DNA from: an uncultured Oleispira sp.
GTDB taxonomy: Bacteria > Pseudomonadota > Gammaproteobacteria > Pseudomonadales > Oceanobacteraceae
DNA: 64,000 nt
Reading direction: 5' to 3'
Assembly: GCA_913019965.1 (NCBI GenBank)
Contig: CAJVZR010000013.1
Span: 1 to 64,000 of the forward strand
Of the stretch, positions 39,937 to 51,405 are shown in pieces; positions within the stretch are counted from its first letter, which is position 1, and each line of letters opens with the position of its first letter. Made by a program: the position numbers and the translations under genes. The notes under the pieces were generated by a model. It searched no databases. It was not told where the DNA came from and saw only the letters and a list, made by a program, of their open reading frames with translations.

Positions 39937-40494
39937 ATGATTAATGATATTCAAGAAGATGCCAAAGGGCGTATGGTAAAAAGCATCGCGGCTATGGTCG
40001 ATGCATTTAAAAAAATTCGTACTGGCCGTGCGCATCCTTCTATTTTAGAAGGTGTGATGGTTGATTATTACGGTTCACCAACACCATTGGCTCAATTAGC
40101 CAATATTAATGTTGAAGATGGTCGTTGTTTGGCGATTGTACCTTGGGAAAAACCTTTGGTACCTGCGATTGAAAAAGCAATCATGAAGTCTGATTTGGGT
40201 CTTAATCCTTCGACGACGGGTGATAAAATTCGTGTGCCTATGCCAGCGCTAACAGAAGAAACTCGTAAGCAATTTATTAAGCAAGCCCGTGCTGAAGCTG
40301 AAAAAGGTCGTGTATCAATTCGTAATATTCGCCGTGATGCGAATGGCATGATCAAAGACCTTTTGAAAGAGAAAGAGATCTCTGAAGATGAAGAGCGCGG
40401 TGGTCAGGATCAAATTCAAAAACTGACTAATCAATACGTTGCTGAAGTAGAAACAGTTTTGGCGGGTAAAGAAAAAGATTTGATGCAGGTTTAA
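39937..40494 (+). CDS. frr: Ribosome recycling factor
   Basis: 185 residues, the usual length. [30 protein letters not shown] and the C-terminal helical [25 protein letters not shown] are conserved. With EF-G it splits post-termination ribosomes. It starts two bases after the pyrH stop and is followed by uppS. Confidence 0.97.
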   Translation: MINDIQEDAKGRMVKSIAAMVDAFKKIRTGRAHPSILEGVMVDYYGSPTPLAQLANINVEDGRCLAIVPWEKPLVPAIEKAIMKSDLGLNPSTTGDKIRVPMPALTEETRKQFIKQARAEAEKGRVSIRNIRRDANGMIKDLLKEKEISEDEERGGQDQIQKLTNQYVAEVETVLAGKEKDLMQV

Positions 40495-40535
40495 CCTGCA
40501 TTGAAACTTTTGTATTGAGACTTTAGGTCAAGACG

Positions 40536-41291
40536 ATGTCGACAAGTATTTCTGACGAACAAGCCGTGGCGGGTGGTACTCCCCGTCATGTTGCCGTGAT
40601 TATGGATGGTAATAATCGCTGGGCAAAAAAACGCTTCATGCCGGGTGTTGCTGGGCATAAAGCTGGCGTAGATGCTGTGCGAGCCGTGGTTGAAACTTCA
40701 GCTCAAGAAGGGATTGAGGTTTTAACGCTCTTTGCTTTCAGTAGTGAAAACTGGCGCCGTCCCGAAAAAGAAGTGAATGCCTTGATGCAACTCTTTATTG
40801 CCGCTTTAGAGCGTGAAGTGAAGAAGCTGCACAAAAATAACATCCGTCTGGTTGTTATGGGTGATAAATCTGCATTTCAGCAGAAAATCCAAGACCTTAT
40901 TGCTCAAGCCGAACAGTTAACTGCGGATAATGACCGTATGACGCTTGTGATTGCGGCTAATTATGGTGGTCAGTGGGATATCGCTCAAGCAGCCAAACGT
41001 ATTGCCCAGGATGTAGAAGCTGGTAAGCTGAGCGCTGATGAAATTAATGAACAAGTATTTCATAAATATACTTGGCTTAATGAATTCCCCGCTCCGGATC
41101 TAATGATTCGAACCGGTGGAGAAGAGCGTATTAGTAATTTCATGATTTGGCAAACGGCATATTCTGAATTTTACTTCTCAGATGCGCTTTGGCCAGACTT
41201 CAAACAACAAGAATATAAAAAAGCATTGGCCGCCTTTGCTAGCCGAGTTAGGCGCTTTGGACGGACTGATGATCAGTTAACGGAAGGGTAG
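40536..41291 (+). CDS. uppS: Undecaprenyl diphosphate synthase
   Basis: 251 residues; cis-prenyltransferase that makes the C55 lipid carrier for cell wall and O-antigen. Catalytic Asp24 is in HVAVIMDGNNRWAKKR. FAFSSENWRRP and RTGGEERISNFMIWQTAYSEFYF complete the site. It is followed after four bases by cdsA. Confidence 0.96.
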   Translation: MSTSISDEQAVAGGTPRHVAVIMDGNNRWAKKRFMPGVAGHKAGVDAVRAVVETSAQEGIEVLTLFAFSSENWRRPEKEVNALMQLFIAALEREVKKLHKNNIRLVVMGDKSAFQQKIQDLIAQAEQLTADNDRMTLVIAANYGGQWDIAQAAKRIAQDVEAGKLSADEINEQVFHKYTWLNEFPAPDLMIRTGGEERISNFMIWQTAYSEFYFSDALWPDFKQQEYKKALAAFASRVRRFGRTDDQLTEG

Positions 41292-41295
41292 TAGA

Positions 41296-42141
41296 TTGCT
41301 TAAGCAACGCATCATTACAGCATTAATATTAGCGCCTCTTATGATTGGCGGCATTTTCTTTTTACCGATAGAGCAGTTTGCCTATTTTATTGGTTTTATC
41401 GTCACGGTCGCGGCTTGGGAGTGGGCTAATCTATCAGGCTACACGTCTCCCGCAGTACGCATCGCTTATGCTGCTGTGATGGCATTATCTGTATTGGTGA
41501 CGGGATACTTTATGCATTCCGATCCGGAGCTTCATGTCACTGTATTAGCCGCAGGCGCTGCTTGGTGGTTAATTGCATGCCTATTGGTTATTCAATACCC
41601 TAAAAAGGTATCATTATGGCAAGCTAAGCCAGTGCGTGCCGTTTTAGGTTTCTTTGTTTTGATTCCAATGTGGGTTGGTTTTATGACATTAAAGAGTCAA
41701 GAGCATAGTGCTTTGATTATCGTTTATGTCATGCTTCTAATCTGGGGAGCAGATACCGGTGCTTACTTCGCAGGAAAAACCTGGGGTAATGCAAAGCTGG
41801 CACCGAATGTGAGCCCAGGTAAATCTTGGGCCGGTTTCTGGGGTGGTTTAGCGACAACGGGTTTGATTGCGATTATATTTTCAGTTTGTGTCAATCAATG
41901 GCTACGCCCAATGAGTGTGGATGACTTTACTTTATTAGCCATCATCACGTTTATTACTGCGATTATCTCGGTAATGGGGGATTTAGTTGAAAGCATGATG
42001 AAACGTCACCGCGGAATAAAAGACAGCTCTCAGTTATTACCGGGCCACGGTGGTGTATTAGATCGTATTGATAGTATGGCTTCGGCAGTACCTGTTTTTG
42101 CTTTCTTTATGATGTTCTTAGGTTGGCAACTTGCAGCGTAA
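41296..42141 (+). CDS. cdsA: Phosphatidate cytidylyltransferase
   Basis: 281 residues with about eight hydrophobic helices; makes CDP-diacylglycerol for phospholipid synthesis in the inner membrane. TTG start at 41296 behind GGAAGGG. The C-terminal family signature [28 protein letters not shown] holds the conserved Lys-Asp and Asp-Arg-x-Asp residues. Tightly linked to uppS and dxr. Confidence 0.95.
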   Translation: MLKQRIITALILAPLMIGGIFFLPIEQFAYFIGFIVTVAAWEWANLSGYTSPAVRIAYAAVMALSVLVTGYFMHSDPELHVTVLAAGAAWWLIACLLVIQYPKKVSLWQAKPVRAVLGFFVLIPMWVGFMTLKSQEHSALIIVYVMLLIWGADTGAYFAGKTWGNAKLAPNVSPGKSWAGFWGGLATTGLIAIIFSVCVNQWLRPMSVDDFTLLAIITFITAIISVMGDLVESMMKRHRGIKDSSQLLPGHGGVLDRIDSMASAVPVFAFFMMFLGWQLAA

Positions 42142-42188
42142 GCTGTTCGTTAGCCAGTGCGTTATATTTTTATGATGAGCGAGCAATA

Positions 42189-43379
42189 ATGAGTCAATGG
42201 ATTACCGTATTAGGGGCAACAGGTTCCATCGGTAGCAGTACCCTAGATGTAATTCGCCGCCATCCTGCTCGTTATCGTGTTTATGCGTTAACGGGCTTTT
42301 CTCGTATAGCTGAGTTGGTTGCTGCAGCGATTGAATTTTCCTCTCGTTATATCGTAGTTCCTTCTGTTGAGGCTAAGCAAAAAGCAGAACTTTTATTAGC
42401 TCAAGATGCTCAAGGCTGTATTGTTCTTGTCGGAGAAAAGGGACTTGCCGAAGTCGCCTCTGCACCGGAAGTTGATATGGTCATGGCTTCTATTGTCGGA
42501 GCAGCAGGCCTTGTGCCTACGCTAGCAGCGGCGGAAGCCGGTAAGCGTGTATTGCTAGCCAATAAAGAAGCACTGGTTATGGCTGGACCATTATTTATGC
42601 AGGCCATCCGTGATAATAACGCCCAGTTATTACCGATTGATAGTGAGCATAATGCCATTTTTCAAAGTCTGCCTGCGGACTATAGTGGTGATTTTTCACA
42701 GCACGGCATCGAAAAAATCTTATTAACGGCTTCCGGTGGTCCTTTTAGAAATAAAACGAAAACTGAATTAGCGGATGTCACTCCAGCCCAGGCTGTTGCT
42801 CATCCTAATTGGTCAATGGGGGCTAAAATTTCAGTTGATTCCGCCACCTTGATGAATAAAGGCTTGGAGTTAATTGAAGCTTGCTTCTTATTTAATTGCC
42901 GTGCCGATCAAATTCAAGTCGTCGTCCATCCGCAAAGCGTCATTCACTCTATGGTGCAATATAGCGATGGCTCGGTTATAGCCGAACTTGGACAGCCTGA
43001 TATGCGAACTCCTATTGCTTATGGTATGGCGTGGCCAGAACGTATTGATGCAGGAGTTAAATCGTTAGATTTATTTGAAATTGCGCGTTTGGATTTCACT
43101 CAGCCGGATCATCAAACTTTCCCTTGTTTAAACTTGGCAAAAGACGCCTTTGAGCGTGGGGGCATTTTTCCTGCTGTATTGAATGCGGCTAATGAAATTG
43201 CCGTTGCTGCGTTTTTAGCGGAACAAATTAGCTTTTTAGCTATCCCAGAATTGATTGCGCAAGTCGTTCAGGTTTGCCCTGAGCAAAACATAACCTGTTT
43301 GCAAGATGTGCTTGAGGCTGATGATTGGGCGCGAACTCAAGCTAACGCATTATTAACTAATTATCGACTGGATGCCTAA
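42189..43379 (+). CDS. dxr: 1-deoxy-D-xylulose 5-phosphate reductoisomerase
   Basis: 396 residues from ATG 42189 ([20 protein letters not shown]). The NADPH-binding GATGSIG lies at residues 9-15; [13 protein letters not shown] carries the metal Asp and Glu, and [15 protein letters not shown] follows. It is the committed step of the MEP isoprenoid pathway, which supplies the precursor used by UppS just upstream. Confidence 0.96.
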   Translation: MSQWITVLGATGSIGSSTLDVIRRHPARYRVYALTGFSRIAELVAAAIEFSSRYIVVPSVEAKQKAELLLAQDAQGCIVLVGEKGLAEVASAPEVDMVMASIVGAAGLVPTLAAAEAGKRVLLANKEALVMAGPLFMQAIRDNNAQLLPIDSEHNAIFQSLPADYSGDFSQHGIEKILLTASGGPFRNKTKTELADVTPAQAVAHPNWSMGAKISVDSATLMNKGLELIEACFLFNCRADQIQVVVHPQSVIHSMVQYSDGSVIAELGQPDMRTPIAYGMAWPERIDAGVKSLDLFEIARLDFTQPDHQTFPCLNLAKDAFERGGIFPAVLNAANEIAVAAFLAEQISFLAIPELIAQVVQVCPEQNITCLQDVLEADDWARTQANALLTNYRLDA

Positions 43380-43388
43380 ATACAGATT

Positions 43389-44753
43389 ATGAGTACCTTA
43401 CTGTCTTTTATATTAGCCATTAGTATCTTAGTCGTGATCCATGAATTTGGTCATTTCTGGGTCGCTCGCCGTTGTGGCGTTAAAGTACTTAGGTTCTCTG
43501 TCGGTTTTGGTAAGCCTCTTTGGTCTTATACCGATAAGCTGGGAACCGAGTTTTCTATTGCTCCTATTCCATTGGGTGGCTATGTGAAAATGCTGGATGA
43601 GCGTGAAGGTGAAGTAAAAGCTGAAGACTTACCTTATGCATTCAATCAAAAAAGTGTGTGGCAGCGTATTGCGATTGCCAGCGCAGGTCCCATTGCAAAC
43701 TTCATTTTTGCGGTTCTGGCTTATTGGTCGCTTTTTATCATGGGAATTTCTGGCCTAGTTCCAGTTATCGGTACGGTTGAAGAAAATACCCCAGCCTACG
43801 AGCAAGGTTTACAAGCGGGCGATCGTATTGTAGCGATTGGCGACGTGAGTGTTGATAGTTTTCAAGAAGTTTCGTGGCAGTTAATTTCTTATATCGGTGA
43901 AACGACACAGGTTCCAATGCAAGTGGTTGATGTTAATCAGCAGTCGCGGGATTTAACGTTTGAAATTAAAAACTGGTTAACGGATCAAGAAGCGCCCGAT
44001 CCGATGAAAGCATTAGGTATACGTCCCCGCCAATTGGCCATCGAAGCGATTATCGGTGAGGTTGTTGAGGGTGCTGCTGCTCAGCAATCAGGATTGATTA
44101 GCGGAGATAAAGTTGTCGCTATTTTAGTTGATGGCAATATGACGGAAGTTGTAGACTGGCGCGAATGGGTAACTTTAGTGCGCGAGAATCCTAATCAAAC
44201 AATGGATTTATTTATTCAGCGTGAAAGTATTGATAAGACCTTACAATTGGTTCCCGGTGTTAAATCCTTAGATAATGGTAAGGAAATTGGTTATGTAGGA
44301 GCTGGAATTGCAGCTTCGGCCATTCCTGAAGTGCCGAAAGATTGGATTGCTGAAACTCAGCTAGGGCCTGTTGATGCGCTCATTCAAGCCAGTATAAAGA
44401 CCCAGCAGCTTGTCGTTTTTACTTTAGAGTCGCTGTGGAAGATGATTTTAGGTGATCTTTCGGTCAAGAACTTGAGTGGACCGATTACGATTGCTAAAGT
44501 AGCGGACTCTTCGGTGAGTAATGGTTTGCAAGCCTTTATCGGATTTTTGGCCTTATTAAGTGTTTCGTTAGGTGTATTAAATCTTCTTCCCATTCCGGTA
44601 TTGGATGGTGGTCATATTTTGTTCTATGGCATTGAGGCAATTCGAGGTAAGGCGTTATCTGAGAAAACTCAGCTAATGGCTTTACAGGTTGGCATGGTAC
44701 TGTTGATGAGTCTCATGGTTATCGCTTTTTATAATGACATCAGCCGCTTATAG
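43389..44753 (+). CDS. rseP: Site-2 protease RseP
   Basis: 454 residues; intramembrane zinc protease that cuts anti-sigma factor RseA and old signal peptides. The zinc site is HEFGH (residues 18-22) with LDGGH near 404-408 as third ligand. Two PDZ domains lie between ([31 protein letters not shown]). Transmembrane helices are at both ends. Directly upstream of bamA, as in most gammaproteobacteria. Confidence 0.95.
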   Translation: MSTLLSFILAISILVVIHEFGHFWVARRCGVKVLRFSVGFGKPLWSYTDKLGTEFSIAPIPLGGYVKMLDEREGEVKAEDLPYAFNQKSVWQRIAIASAGPIANFIFAVLAYWSLFIMGISGLVPVIGTVEENTPAYEQGLQAGDRIVAIGDVSVDSFQEVSWQLISYIGETTQVPMQVVDVNQQSRDLTFEIKNWLTDQEAPDPMKALGIRPRQLAIEAIIGEVVEGAAAQQSGLISGDKVVAILVDGNMTEVVDWREWVTLVRENPNQTMDLFIQRESIDKTLQLVPGVKSLDNGKEIGYVGAGIAASAIPEVPKDWIAETQLGPVDALIQASIKTQQLVVFTLESLWKMILGDLSVKNLSGPITIAKVADSSVSNGLQAFIGFLALLSVSLGVLNLLPIPVLDGGHILFYGIEAIRGKALSEKTQLMALQVGMVLLMSLMVIAFYNDISRL

Positions 44754-44805
44754 TTCTGTATCACAGACAGTTAATAGTGGCCTAATTTTTGGAATTGAAT
44801 CGCAT

Positions 44806-47367
44806 ATGCGAGTTTTGTTTTTAAGCTTTATTTTGGCAGCCTTTAGTCAGCTTGCTGCCGCAGAATCTTTTGTCGTCAGTGACATTCGTGTGGAGGGCTT
44901 GCAACGTATTTCAGCCGGCACAGTGTTTGAAGCTTTTTCGATCAATGTAGGTGATAGCATTGATAGTCAACGCATGGCAACGGCATCAAAACGTTTATTT
45001 AAAACGGCTCTCTTTAACGATATCGTATTAAAGCGAGACGGTAGTGTACTTATTGTACAAGTCGTTGAATTACCGACAATTACTCAGCTGGAGATTAAAG
45101 GAAATCAGGCGATCACCAGTGAGGCTTTAAAAGATGGTTTAAAGCAATCTGGTCTTGCTGAAGGTTTAGTTTTCAAGCGATCTACTCTTGAACGCATCTC
45201 TTTAGAGTTAGAGCGTCAGTATGTTGCTCAAGGACGTTATGACGCGAATATTAAAACGGAAGTGACAGCCTTGCCACGCAACCGTGTCGGGTTAGTAATT
45301 CAAGTAGATGAAGGGACTATTGCATCTATTCAACATGTTAATATCGTCGGCAATAGCGCTTTTTCAGATGAAGAATTATTAAAAGCGTTCCAATTACAAA
45401 CCAGTAACTTTTGGTCTTGGTATGCGAGCGATGATAAGTATGCCCGTGAAAAATTATCGGGTGATTTAGAAACATTACGCTCTTATTATCTAAACCGCGG
45501 CTATATTCGCTTTAACATTGAATCAACTCAAGTTTCTGTTTCACCGAATAAAAAAGGTGTCTACATCACGATTAACGTCAGTGAAGGTGATATCTATAGC
45601 GTACGGGAATTGAAATTGGCCGGTGACCTCGTATTGCCTGAAGAAGAACTAGAGCGTTTCTATATTATTAAAGAAGAAGACATATTCTCTCGTCAGAAAG
45701 TGACGCTCACGAGTGATTTAATGATTAAGCGTTTGGGTAATGATGGTTATACCTTTGCTAAAGTTGATGGCATCCCGAAGATTGATGATGATAATAAGTT
45801 AGTTGATATCACTTTCTTTGTTGAGCCGGGTAAGCGTACTTATGTTCGACGGATTAATTTTGCCGGTAATGAAAGTACCTTAGATGAAGTATTACGTCGA
45901 GAGATGCTACAAATGGAAGGTGGTTGGGCTTCTACCAATAAAATTGAAGCAGGTAAAAAACGCCTGAATCAATTGGGTTTCTTTAAGGGTGTGAATGTTG
46001 AAACGCCTGCGGTGGCCGGTGCTGATGATCTGATTGATGTAAATTATAGTGTTGAAGAACAGTTGAGCGGCAGCTTAAACTTTAACGTCGGTTACGCCGG
46101 TGATAGTGGTTTTATTGTCGGTACTAGTATCAGTCAGAATAACTTTTTAGGTACGGGTAACCGTATGTCGTTAGCGCTGCAAAAGAACAGTACAGTTCAA
46201 TCTTATAATTTCTCTTTCCATGACCCTTATTATACGATTGATGGTGTAAGTCGTGGTTTTAATCTATTTTATCGAAAAACCGATTTCTCTAGCCAATCAT
46301 TCACCAGTGATTATCAGACTAATACCTTAGGTGGTAATGTGACGTTCGGTTATCCAATCAGTAATCGCGAGCGTTTATCCTTTACTTTAGGTGCCTCTGA
46401 AACGGATATGTTTGAAGGCAATACCGTACCGGCAGAAATTTCAGATTTTATTGCTGATAATGGTGATCACTTTCGTGAATACTCGTTTGGTGCTAGTTGG
46501 AAGTGGTCTAATTTAAACCGCGGTTTATTCCCAACTGATGGTGCTCAGCAAAGTCTTTCTTTTGATTTGGCTATTCCAGGCAGTGATCTGACTTATTATA
46601 AATTTGGTTATAAAGCAGATTATTACATTCCATTTGATGTTGATTGGGCTTTGCGTTTCCGTACCGAATTAGGCTATGGCAATGGTTATGGTGACATAGA
46701 TAAACTTCCTTTCTTCAAGAACTTCCGCGCGGGTGGTGTAGGTTCTGTTCGTGGTTTCCGTACCAGCTCTTTAGGTCCACAAGGTTTGCCTGAATATAAT
46801 TTAGTTGATCTGGTAGAAACCGATGCGGATGGTAATCCTGTTTTTGAAACCGATGCGCTAGGGCGTCCGGTTGTTGTTGATGGCGCTCCAAGTAATATTT
46901 ATTATCAAAATGCGGACGGTGATGTTATTCGTGCTGTTAACTCTGGTGGATATGATCCAGTTTATGTTACTGACCCGAGTAATGGATCGATTACTCAAGC
47001 CCCTGCTTATGTTGAAAGTGCAACGGCCTTGGGTGGAAATATTTTAGTAGAAGGTAGTACTGAGTTTATCTTCCCATTCCCATTTGTAGAAGATCGTAGT
47101 TCATTACGCAGTGTTGTCTTTTTAGACGCCGGTAATGTTTATAGTGATCAGTGTTACTCGCCTAGTGATAGTGAGTTGCCTAGTTTTACCAGTCACCCGT
47201 TTTGTAAAGAGGGTGTAGATTTATCAGAATTGCGTTTAAGTACTGGTGTTGGCGTTACTTGGGTAACGGCGATTGGTCCTTTAACCTTTACCTATTCTTT
47301 CCCATTAAATGATAAGAAAGATGATCGTACTGAAGGGTTCGAATTCTCTCTTGGGCAAGTATTTTAA
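44806..47367 (+). CDS. bamA: Outer-membrane assembly factor BamA
   Basis: 853 residues from ATG 44806, with a signal peptide ending LAAAE; an in-frame start at 44734 would overlap rseP and hide the signal. Five POTRA domains (about 21-425) precede a 16-strand barrel (about 430-853). The lid-loop motif VRGF is in [15 protein letters not shown] (about 648). After it comes a long loop of about 75 residues (about 665-741) rich in Asp, Gly and Pro ([17 protein letters not shown]), larger than in E. coli. It ends with the typical barrel Phe (FSLGQVF). Confidence 0.96.
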   Translation: MRVLFLSFILAAFSQLAAAESFVVSDIRVEGLQRISAGTVFEAFSINVGDSIDSQRMATASKRLFKTALFNDIVLKRDGSVLIVQVVELPTITQLEIKGNQAITSEALKDGLKQSGLAEGLVFKRSTLERISLELERQYVAQGRYDANIKTEVTALPRNRVGLVIQVDEGTIASIQHVNIVGNSAFSDEELLKAFQLQTSNFWSWYASDDKYAREKLSGDLETLRSYYLNRGYIRFNIESTQVSVSPNKKGVYITINVSEGDIYSVRELKLAGDLVLPEEELERFYIIKEEDIFSRQKVTLTSDLMIKRLGNDGYTFAKVDGIPKIDDDNKLVDITFFVEPGKRTYVRRINFAGNESTLDEVLRREMLQMEGGWASTNKIEAGKKRLNQLGFFKGVNVETPAVAGADDLIDVNYSVEEQLSGSLNFNVGYAGDSGFIVGTSISQNNFLGTGNRMSLALQKNSTVQSYNFSFHDPYYTIDGVSRGFNLFYRKTDFSSQSFTSDYQTNTLGGNVTFGYPISNRERLSFTLGASETDMFEGNTVPAEISDFIADNGDHFREYSFGASWKWSNLNRGLFPTDGAQQSLSFDLAIPGSDLTYYKFGYKADYYIPFDVDWALRFRTELGYGNGYGDIDKLPFFKNFRAGGVGSVRGFRTSSLGPQGLPEYNLVDLVETDADGNPVFETDALGRPVVVDGAPSNIYYQNADGDVIRAVNSGGYDPVYVTDPSNGSITQAPAYVESATALGGNILVEGSTEFIFPFPFVEDRSSLRSVVFLDAGNVYSDQCYSPSDSELPSFTSHPFCKEGVDLSELRLSTGVGVTWVTAIGPLTFTYSFPLNDKKDDRTEGFEFSLGQVF

Positions 47368-47427
47368 CTCTTAACTTTAAAAAATTAATAATAGTAATAA
47401 CAGTAATAACAACAGGAAGATAACATT

Positions 47428-47919
47428 ATGCGTTTTTTACAAATAGCCTTATTAGCCATGACGGCATCATTTGCACAAGCTGAAATGAAGATTGCAGTTG
47501 TTGATATGCAGCGTGCTGTTTTAGCATCGGATGAAGCCAAAGTCGCCGTTGAGAAGTTTCGTGCAGCGAAGCAAAGTGATATTGATACCATTACTAAGTT
47601 AGAAACTGAATTAAAAGGTATTCAAGATAAAATCGCTAAAGATGGCGAAGTTATGAGTGATGAAGAACGCCGTAAGTTAAAAAATAGCTTTGAAGAGAAA
47701 GCAACGACTTATAAGTTTCACCGTCAAAACATGCAAAAAGCTGAGCAACAAGAATTGCAGCTGTTAGCACAAGCGATGGAACCCAAAATGCAAACTGCAT
47801 TGAAAGCCATTATTGATGAAAAGAAATACGATCTAGTCGTACGTCCAGAAATGGTTATCTATAACGGTCCTGGTACTGATATTACTAAGCTTTTACTTGA
47901 AAAATTAAACGCTAAATAA
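47428..47919 (+). CDS. skp: Periplasmic chaperone Skp/OmpH
   Basis: 163 residues with a signal peptide (cleavage after AQA, about residue 19) and AGGAAG ribosome site. The mature protein starts MKIAVVDMQRAVLAS, then a long charged coiled coil (about 45-115), and ends in the trimer core (YDLVVRPEMVIYNGPGTDIT). It carries unfolded outer-membrane proteins to the BamA complex encoded just upstream. Confidence 0.93.
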   Translation: MRFLQIALLAMTASFAQAEMKIAVVDMQRAVLASDEAKVAVEKFRAAKQSDIDTITKLETELKGIQDKIAKDGEVMSDEERRKLKNSFEEKATTYKFHRQNMQKAEQQELQLLAQAMEPKMQTALKAIIDEKKYDLVVRPEMVIYNGPGTDITKLLLEKLNAK

Positions 47920-47960
47920 TTGCTACGATTTACAGACGTTAAAAAAGGCAAATAATTACT

Positions 47961-48983
47961 ATGGCACAAATAGCTATCACTCTGGCAGAGATTGCTGAAA
48001 AAATTGGCGCAACCTTGGTCGCCAAAGATGATCAATTATTAGTGTCGGGTATTGCCACATTAGAGTTAGCGGAAAGTGATCAAATCTCATTTTTAGCTAA
48101 CCCAAGTTACCGTAAGCAGTTAGTCGATACGCAAGCTGCTGCGGTAATCTTGCATCCAGATCTGCAAGAAGAATCTCCTGTCCCTGTATTGGTTATGAAT
48201 AATCCTTATGTAGGATTTGCCAAGTTGTCACAATTATTCAATAACCTACCTGAACAACCCATAGCGATTCATCCGTCAGCTGTTATTGCTGAAAGTGCTG
48301 AGCTTGGAGAAGGTGTTTCTATTGCCGCCAACGTAGTTATCGGCGAGTCTGTTCAAATTGGCGCTGGCAGCCGCATTGGTGCAAATAGTGTTATTAGTGA
48401 TCATTCGATTGTCGGGGATAACTGCCTTCTACACGCTAATGTTGTGATGTATCACGATGTTGTGATCGGTAATAACTGCATTCTCCATTCAGGCTGTGTT
48501 TTGGGGGCTGACGGTTTTGGCTTTGCGCCGGATGCCGGCAATTGGGTCAAAATAGCTCAGTTAGGCGGCGTTCGTCTTGGTGATGATGTCGAGGTTGGGG
48601 CAAATACCACCATTGACCGCGGTGCTTTAGGGCATACCCAAATTGGCAATGGTGTGAAGCTCGACGACCAAATAATGATTGCTCATAATGTAGTCATTGG
48701 TGATTGTTGTGCCATTGCAGCTACATCAGGTATTGCAGGTAGTACTATACTTGGAAAAAACTGTACGATTGCCGGTGGTGTTGGTATTGCTGGTCATTTA
48801 GAGTTAACAGATGGTGTTCATATCACCGGTATGACGTTAGTTTCTAAATCAATTAAAGAGCCGGGTGCTTATTCATCGGGTACGGCGATAATGCCCGCCA
48901 AAGAATGGCGCAAGAGTGCGACTCGCTTTCGTCAGCTAGATGATATGGCTAGACGATTAAAAACATTAGAAAAGAATCAATAG
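47961..48983 (+). CDS. lpxD: UDP-3-O-acyl-glucosamine N-acyltransferase
   Basis: 340 residues; third step of lipid A synthesis. N-terminal uridine-binding domain (about 1-100, ISFLANPSYRKQL), then hexapeptide repeats forming a left-handed helix (about 105-310) with the catalytic region LDDQIMIAHNVVIG, and a C-terminal helix (RFRQLDDMARRLKTLEK) for acyl-carrier binding. Cotranscribed with skp and fabZ. Confidence 0.96.
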   Translation: MAQIAITLAEIAEKIGATLVAKDDQLLVSGIATLELAESDQISFLANPSYRKQLVDTQAAAVILHPDLQEESPVPVLVMNNPYVGFAKLSQLFNNLPEQPIAIHPSAVIAESAELGEGVSIAANVVIGESVQIGAGSRIGANSVISDHSIVGDNCLLHANVVMYHDVVIGNNCILHSGCVLGADGFGFAPDAGNWVKIAQLGGVRLGDDVEVGANTTIDRGALGHTQIGNGVKLDDQIMIAHNVVIGDCCAIAATSGIAGSTILGKNCTIAGGVGIAGHLELTDGVHITGMTLVSKSIKEPGAYSSGTAIMPAKEWRKSATRFRQLDDMARRLKTLEKNQ

Positions 48984-48992
48984 GTGAAACTG

Positions 48993-49448
48993 ATGCCAGC
49001 TTTGGATGTGCAAGGTATTAAAGAGTTACTCCCTCACCGTTATCCATTTTTAATGGTAGATCGTGTGAATAGTATTGACATTGATGGGCCGGATGTTGGA
49101 AGCATTCAAGCCATCAAAAATGTCACCATTAATGAAGAGTTTTTTAATGGTCATTTTCCACAGCACCCGATTATGCCGGGTGTTTTAATCGTAGAATCTA
49201 TGGCACAGGTTGCTGGGATTTTAGGGTTACATATGTTGGGTGATAAACGTACGGCGAAAACCAGTTATTATTTTGCTGGCGCTGATCATGTGCGCTTTAA
49301 AAAACCCGTTGTACCCGGTGATCAGCTGAATTTAGAAGCTGAATATGTCAATAATAAGCGCGGAATCTGGAAGTTTTCTTGTCGTGCCCGCGTTGATGGT
49401 AATGTCGTCTGTTGTGCCGAAATTACCTGTGCAGAGAAGGATATATAG
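48993..49448 (+). CDS. fabZ: 3-hydroxyacyl-ACP dehydratase FabZ
   Basis: 151 residues; hot-dog dehydratase of fatty-acid elongation that competes with LpxA for hydroxyacyl-ACP. ATG 48993 is preferred because AGGTGA (48982-48987) sits five bases before it; the GTG at 48984 lies inside that site. [15 protein letters not shown] carries the catalytic His, [20 protein letters not shown] the catalytic Glu. Length equals the E. coli protein. Confidence 0.95.
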   Translation: MPALDVQGIKELLPHRYPFLMVDRVNSIDIDGPDVGSIQAIKNVTINEEFFNGHFPQHPIMPGVLIVESMAQVAGILGLHMLGDKRTAKTSYYFAGADHVRFKKPVVPGDQLNLEAEYVNNKRGIWKFSCRARVDGNVVCCAEITCAEKDI

Positions 49449-49450
49449 CG

Positions 49451-50221
49451 ATGATTGATCCGAGAGCCGTAGTTGACCCTAGCGCTATCGTTGCTGAAGG
49501 TGTTGAGATTGGTCCTTGGTCCATGGTTGGACCAGGTGTAGAAATCGGTGAAGGAACAGTGATTGGGCCCCATGTTATTATTAAAGGGCCAACTAAAATT
49601 GGCAAGAATAACAAAATCTTCCAATTTTCATCCATTGGCGAAGAGTGCCAGGATAAGAAGTATGCCGATGAGCCAACTGAGCTTATTATCGGTGATAATA
49701 ATATTATTCGTGAAGCGTGTACCTTCCACCGTGGTACGACTCAAGATAATAGCCTGACCCAAGTTGGCAGCAATAATCTGTTCATGGTTAATGTTCATAT
49801 CGCTCATGATGTGATGTTGGGCGATAACTGTATCTTAGCCAACGATACGAATGTAGCAGGTCACGTACACATTGGTGATTACGTTATTTTAGGCGGTGCA
49901 ACCCAAGTACATCAATTTTGCAAAATTGGTAGTCACGCGATGTCGGGTGCTGGTTCAGTGGTATTAAAAGATATTCCTGCCTATGTGATTTGTAATGGCT
50001 ATCCGGTTGAGCCCCATGGTATTAATATCGAAGGTTTGAAGCGTCGTGGATTTGAAAAAGCATCTATTCAGTTGCTGCGTAAAGCGTATAAAGCGCTTTA
50101 TCGTCAAACCTTGACCTTAGAAGAAGCCATAACTGAGATTAAAGTTTTGGCTGAGCAAGATACAGCGGTTCAAGTATTACTAGAATCGATCGAGCAAGCA
50201 ACGCGCGGTATTATTCGCTAA
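49451..50221 (+). CDS. lpxA: UDP-N-acetylglucosamine O-acyltransferase
   Basis: 256 residues; first step of lipid A synthesis. Starts MIDPRAVVDPSAIVA two bases after fabZ. Hexapeptide left-handed helix with the catalytic His in NVHIAHDVMLGDNC, HQFCKIG and the C-terminal helical cap (RRGFEKASIQLLRKAYKALYR). Its stop overlaps the lpxB start by one base (TAATG). Confidence 0.97.
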   Translation: MIDPRAVVDPSAIVAEGVEIGPWSMVGPGVEIGEGTVIGPHVIIKGPTKIGKNNKIFQFSSIGEECQDKKYADEPTELIIGDNNIIREACTFHRGTTQDNSLTQVGSNNLFMVNVHIAHDVMLGDNCILANDTNVAGHVHIGDYVILGGATQVHQFCKIGSHAMSGAGSVVLKDIPAYVICNGYPVEPHGINIEGLKRRGFEKASIQLLRKAYKALYRQTLTLEEAITEIKVLAEQDTAVQVLLESIEQATRGIIR

Positions 50222-51405
50222 TGCGCATTGCAATCGTTGTCGGTGAAACCTCTGGGGATATGTTAGGAATAGGCTTGATGAAAGCCTTGAAGAAACAATA
50301 CCCGGAAGCCACCTTCGAAGGTATTGGTGGGCCTTTGATGGAGGCAGAAGGTTTTAAGTCTTTTGTTGCCATGGAACGCTTGGCTGTGATGGGACTGGTT
50401 GAAATACTCGGTCGGTTATTTGAGCTGCTAAAAGTTCGTAAAAAGCTGGTGAAATACTGGCAAAAGAATCCACCTGATGTGTTTATTGGTATCGATGCAC
50501 CAGAATTTAATACCCAGCTTGAATACAAATTAAAGCAATCGGGTATTAAAACAGTTCATTATGTTAGTCCCTCTGTTTGGGCTTGGCGTTCGAACCGAAT
50601 TCATAAAATCAAAAAATCCGTAGATCTGATGCTGACCTTGTTTCCTTTCGAAGCAAAATTTTATCAGCAGCATGATGTGCCTGTTACTTTTGTTGGCCAT
50701 AATTTAGCCGATAGTATTCCCTTTGAAAATCGTGCGGAAGATGCTCGTCACGCTTTTCACCTGGATGCTGATGAGAAAGTTGTTTGTCTGATGCCGGGCA
50801 GTCGTGGCAGTGAAGTTGAAAAACTAGCGCCGGTTTTTATTCAAACAGCGGAATTAGTTTTTAAGCATAACCCTCATGTACGATTTATATTACCTGCGGC
50901 TAATAAAGTTCGTATGCAGCAGGTCGAACAGCTAATTAAAGAGATGAATCCCAATGTAAAAATTGAGGTCGTCGATGGCAATTCTAAAACCTGCATGCAA
51001 GCTGCAGATGTCATACTGTTAGCGTCAGGAACGGCGACATTGGAAGGTATGCTGCTTAAGAAACCTATGATTGTCAGTTATATCGTTTCGCCAATCACTT
51101 ACAGAATTATGCGCCGATTATTGAAGCAGGATTTTATTTCTCTGCCAAATTTATTAGCGGGCCGTGAGGTTGTGCCTGAAATATTACAAGATCAAGCAAC
51201 GGCTGAAAATCTAGCGCAAGCGGTAAATGAAAGAATTGAAGACGAGAGTTTAATTCATCAGCTACAGGAGACTTTTCTCTTCATTCATAAGCAATTGAAA
51301 CGAGATGCCAACGAACAAGCAGCAAACGCTGTGGTTAATTTGTTGCAAGGGGCTAAATCTAAGCCTGTTTCAGAGTTCGACTCTTCACGTTCGGATGATG
51401 GTTAA
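50221..51405 (+). CDS. lpxB: Lipid-A-disaccharide synthase
   Basis: 394 residues; GT19 enzyme joining lipid X and UDP-diacylglucosamine at the inner membrane. [37 protein letters not shown] and [11 protein letters not shown] are the family motifs in order. Overlaps lpxA and rnhB by one base each, so the three genes are translationally coupled. Confidence 0.96.
   Translation: MRIAIVVGETSGDMLGIGLMKALKKQYPEATFEGIGGPLMEAEGFKSFVAMERLAVMGLVEILGRLFELLKVRKKLVKYWQKNPPDVFIGIDAPEFNTQLEYKLKQSGIKTVHYVSPSVWAWRSNRIHKIKKSVDLMLTLFPFEAKFYQQHDVPVTFVGHNLADSIPFENRAEDARHAFHLDADEKVVCLMPGSRGSEVEKLAPVFIQTAELVFKHNPHVRFILPAANKVRMQQVEQLIKEMNPNVKIEVVDGNSKTCMQAADVILLASGTATLEGMLLKKPMIVSYIVSPITYRIMRRLLKQDFISLPNLLAGREVVPEILQDQATAENLAQAVNERIEDESLIHQLQETFLFIHKQLKRDANEQAANAVVNLLQGAKSKPVSEFDSSRSDDG

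Noticed and set aside
44734-44805. Upstream in-frame start for bamA overlapping rseP
   Set aside because: It would bury the signal peptide 24 residues inside the protein; ATG 44806 gives a normal export signal.
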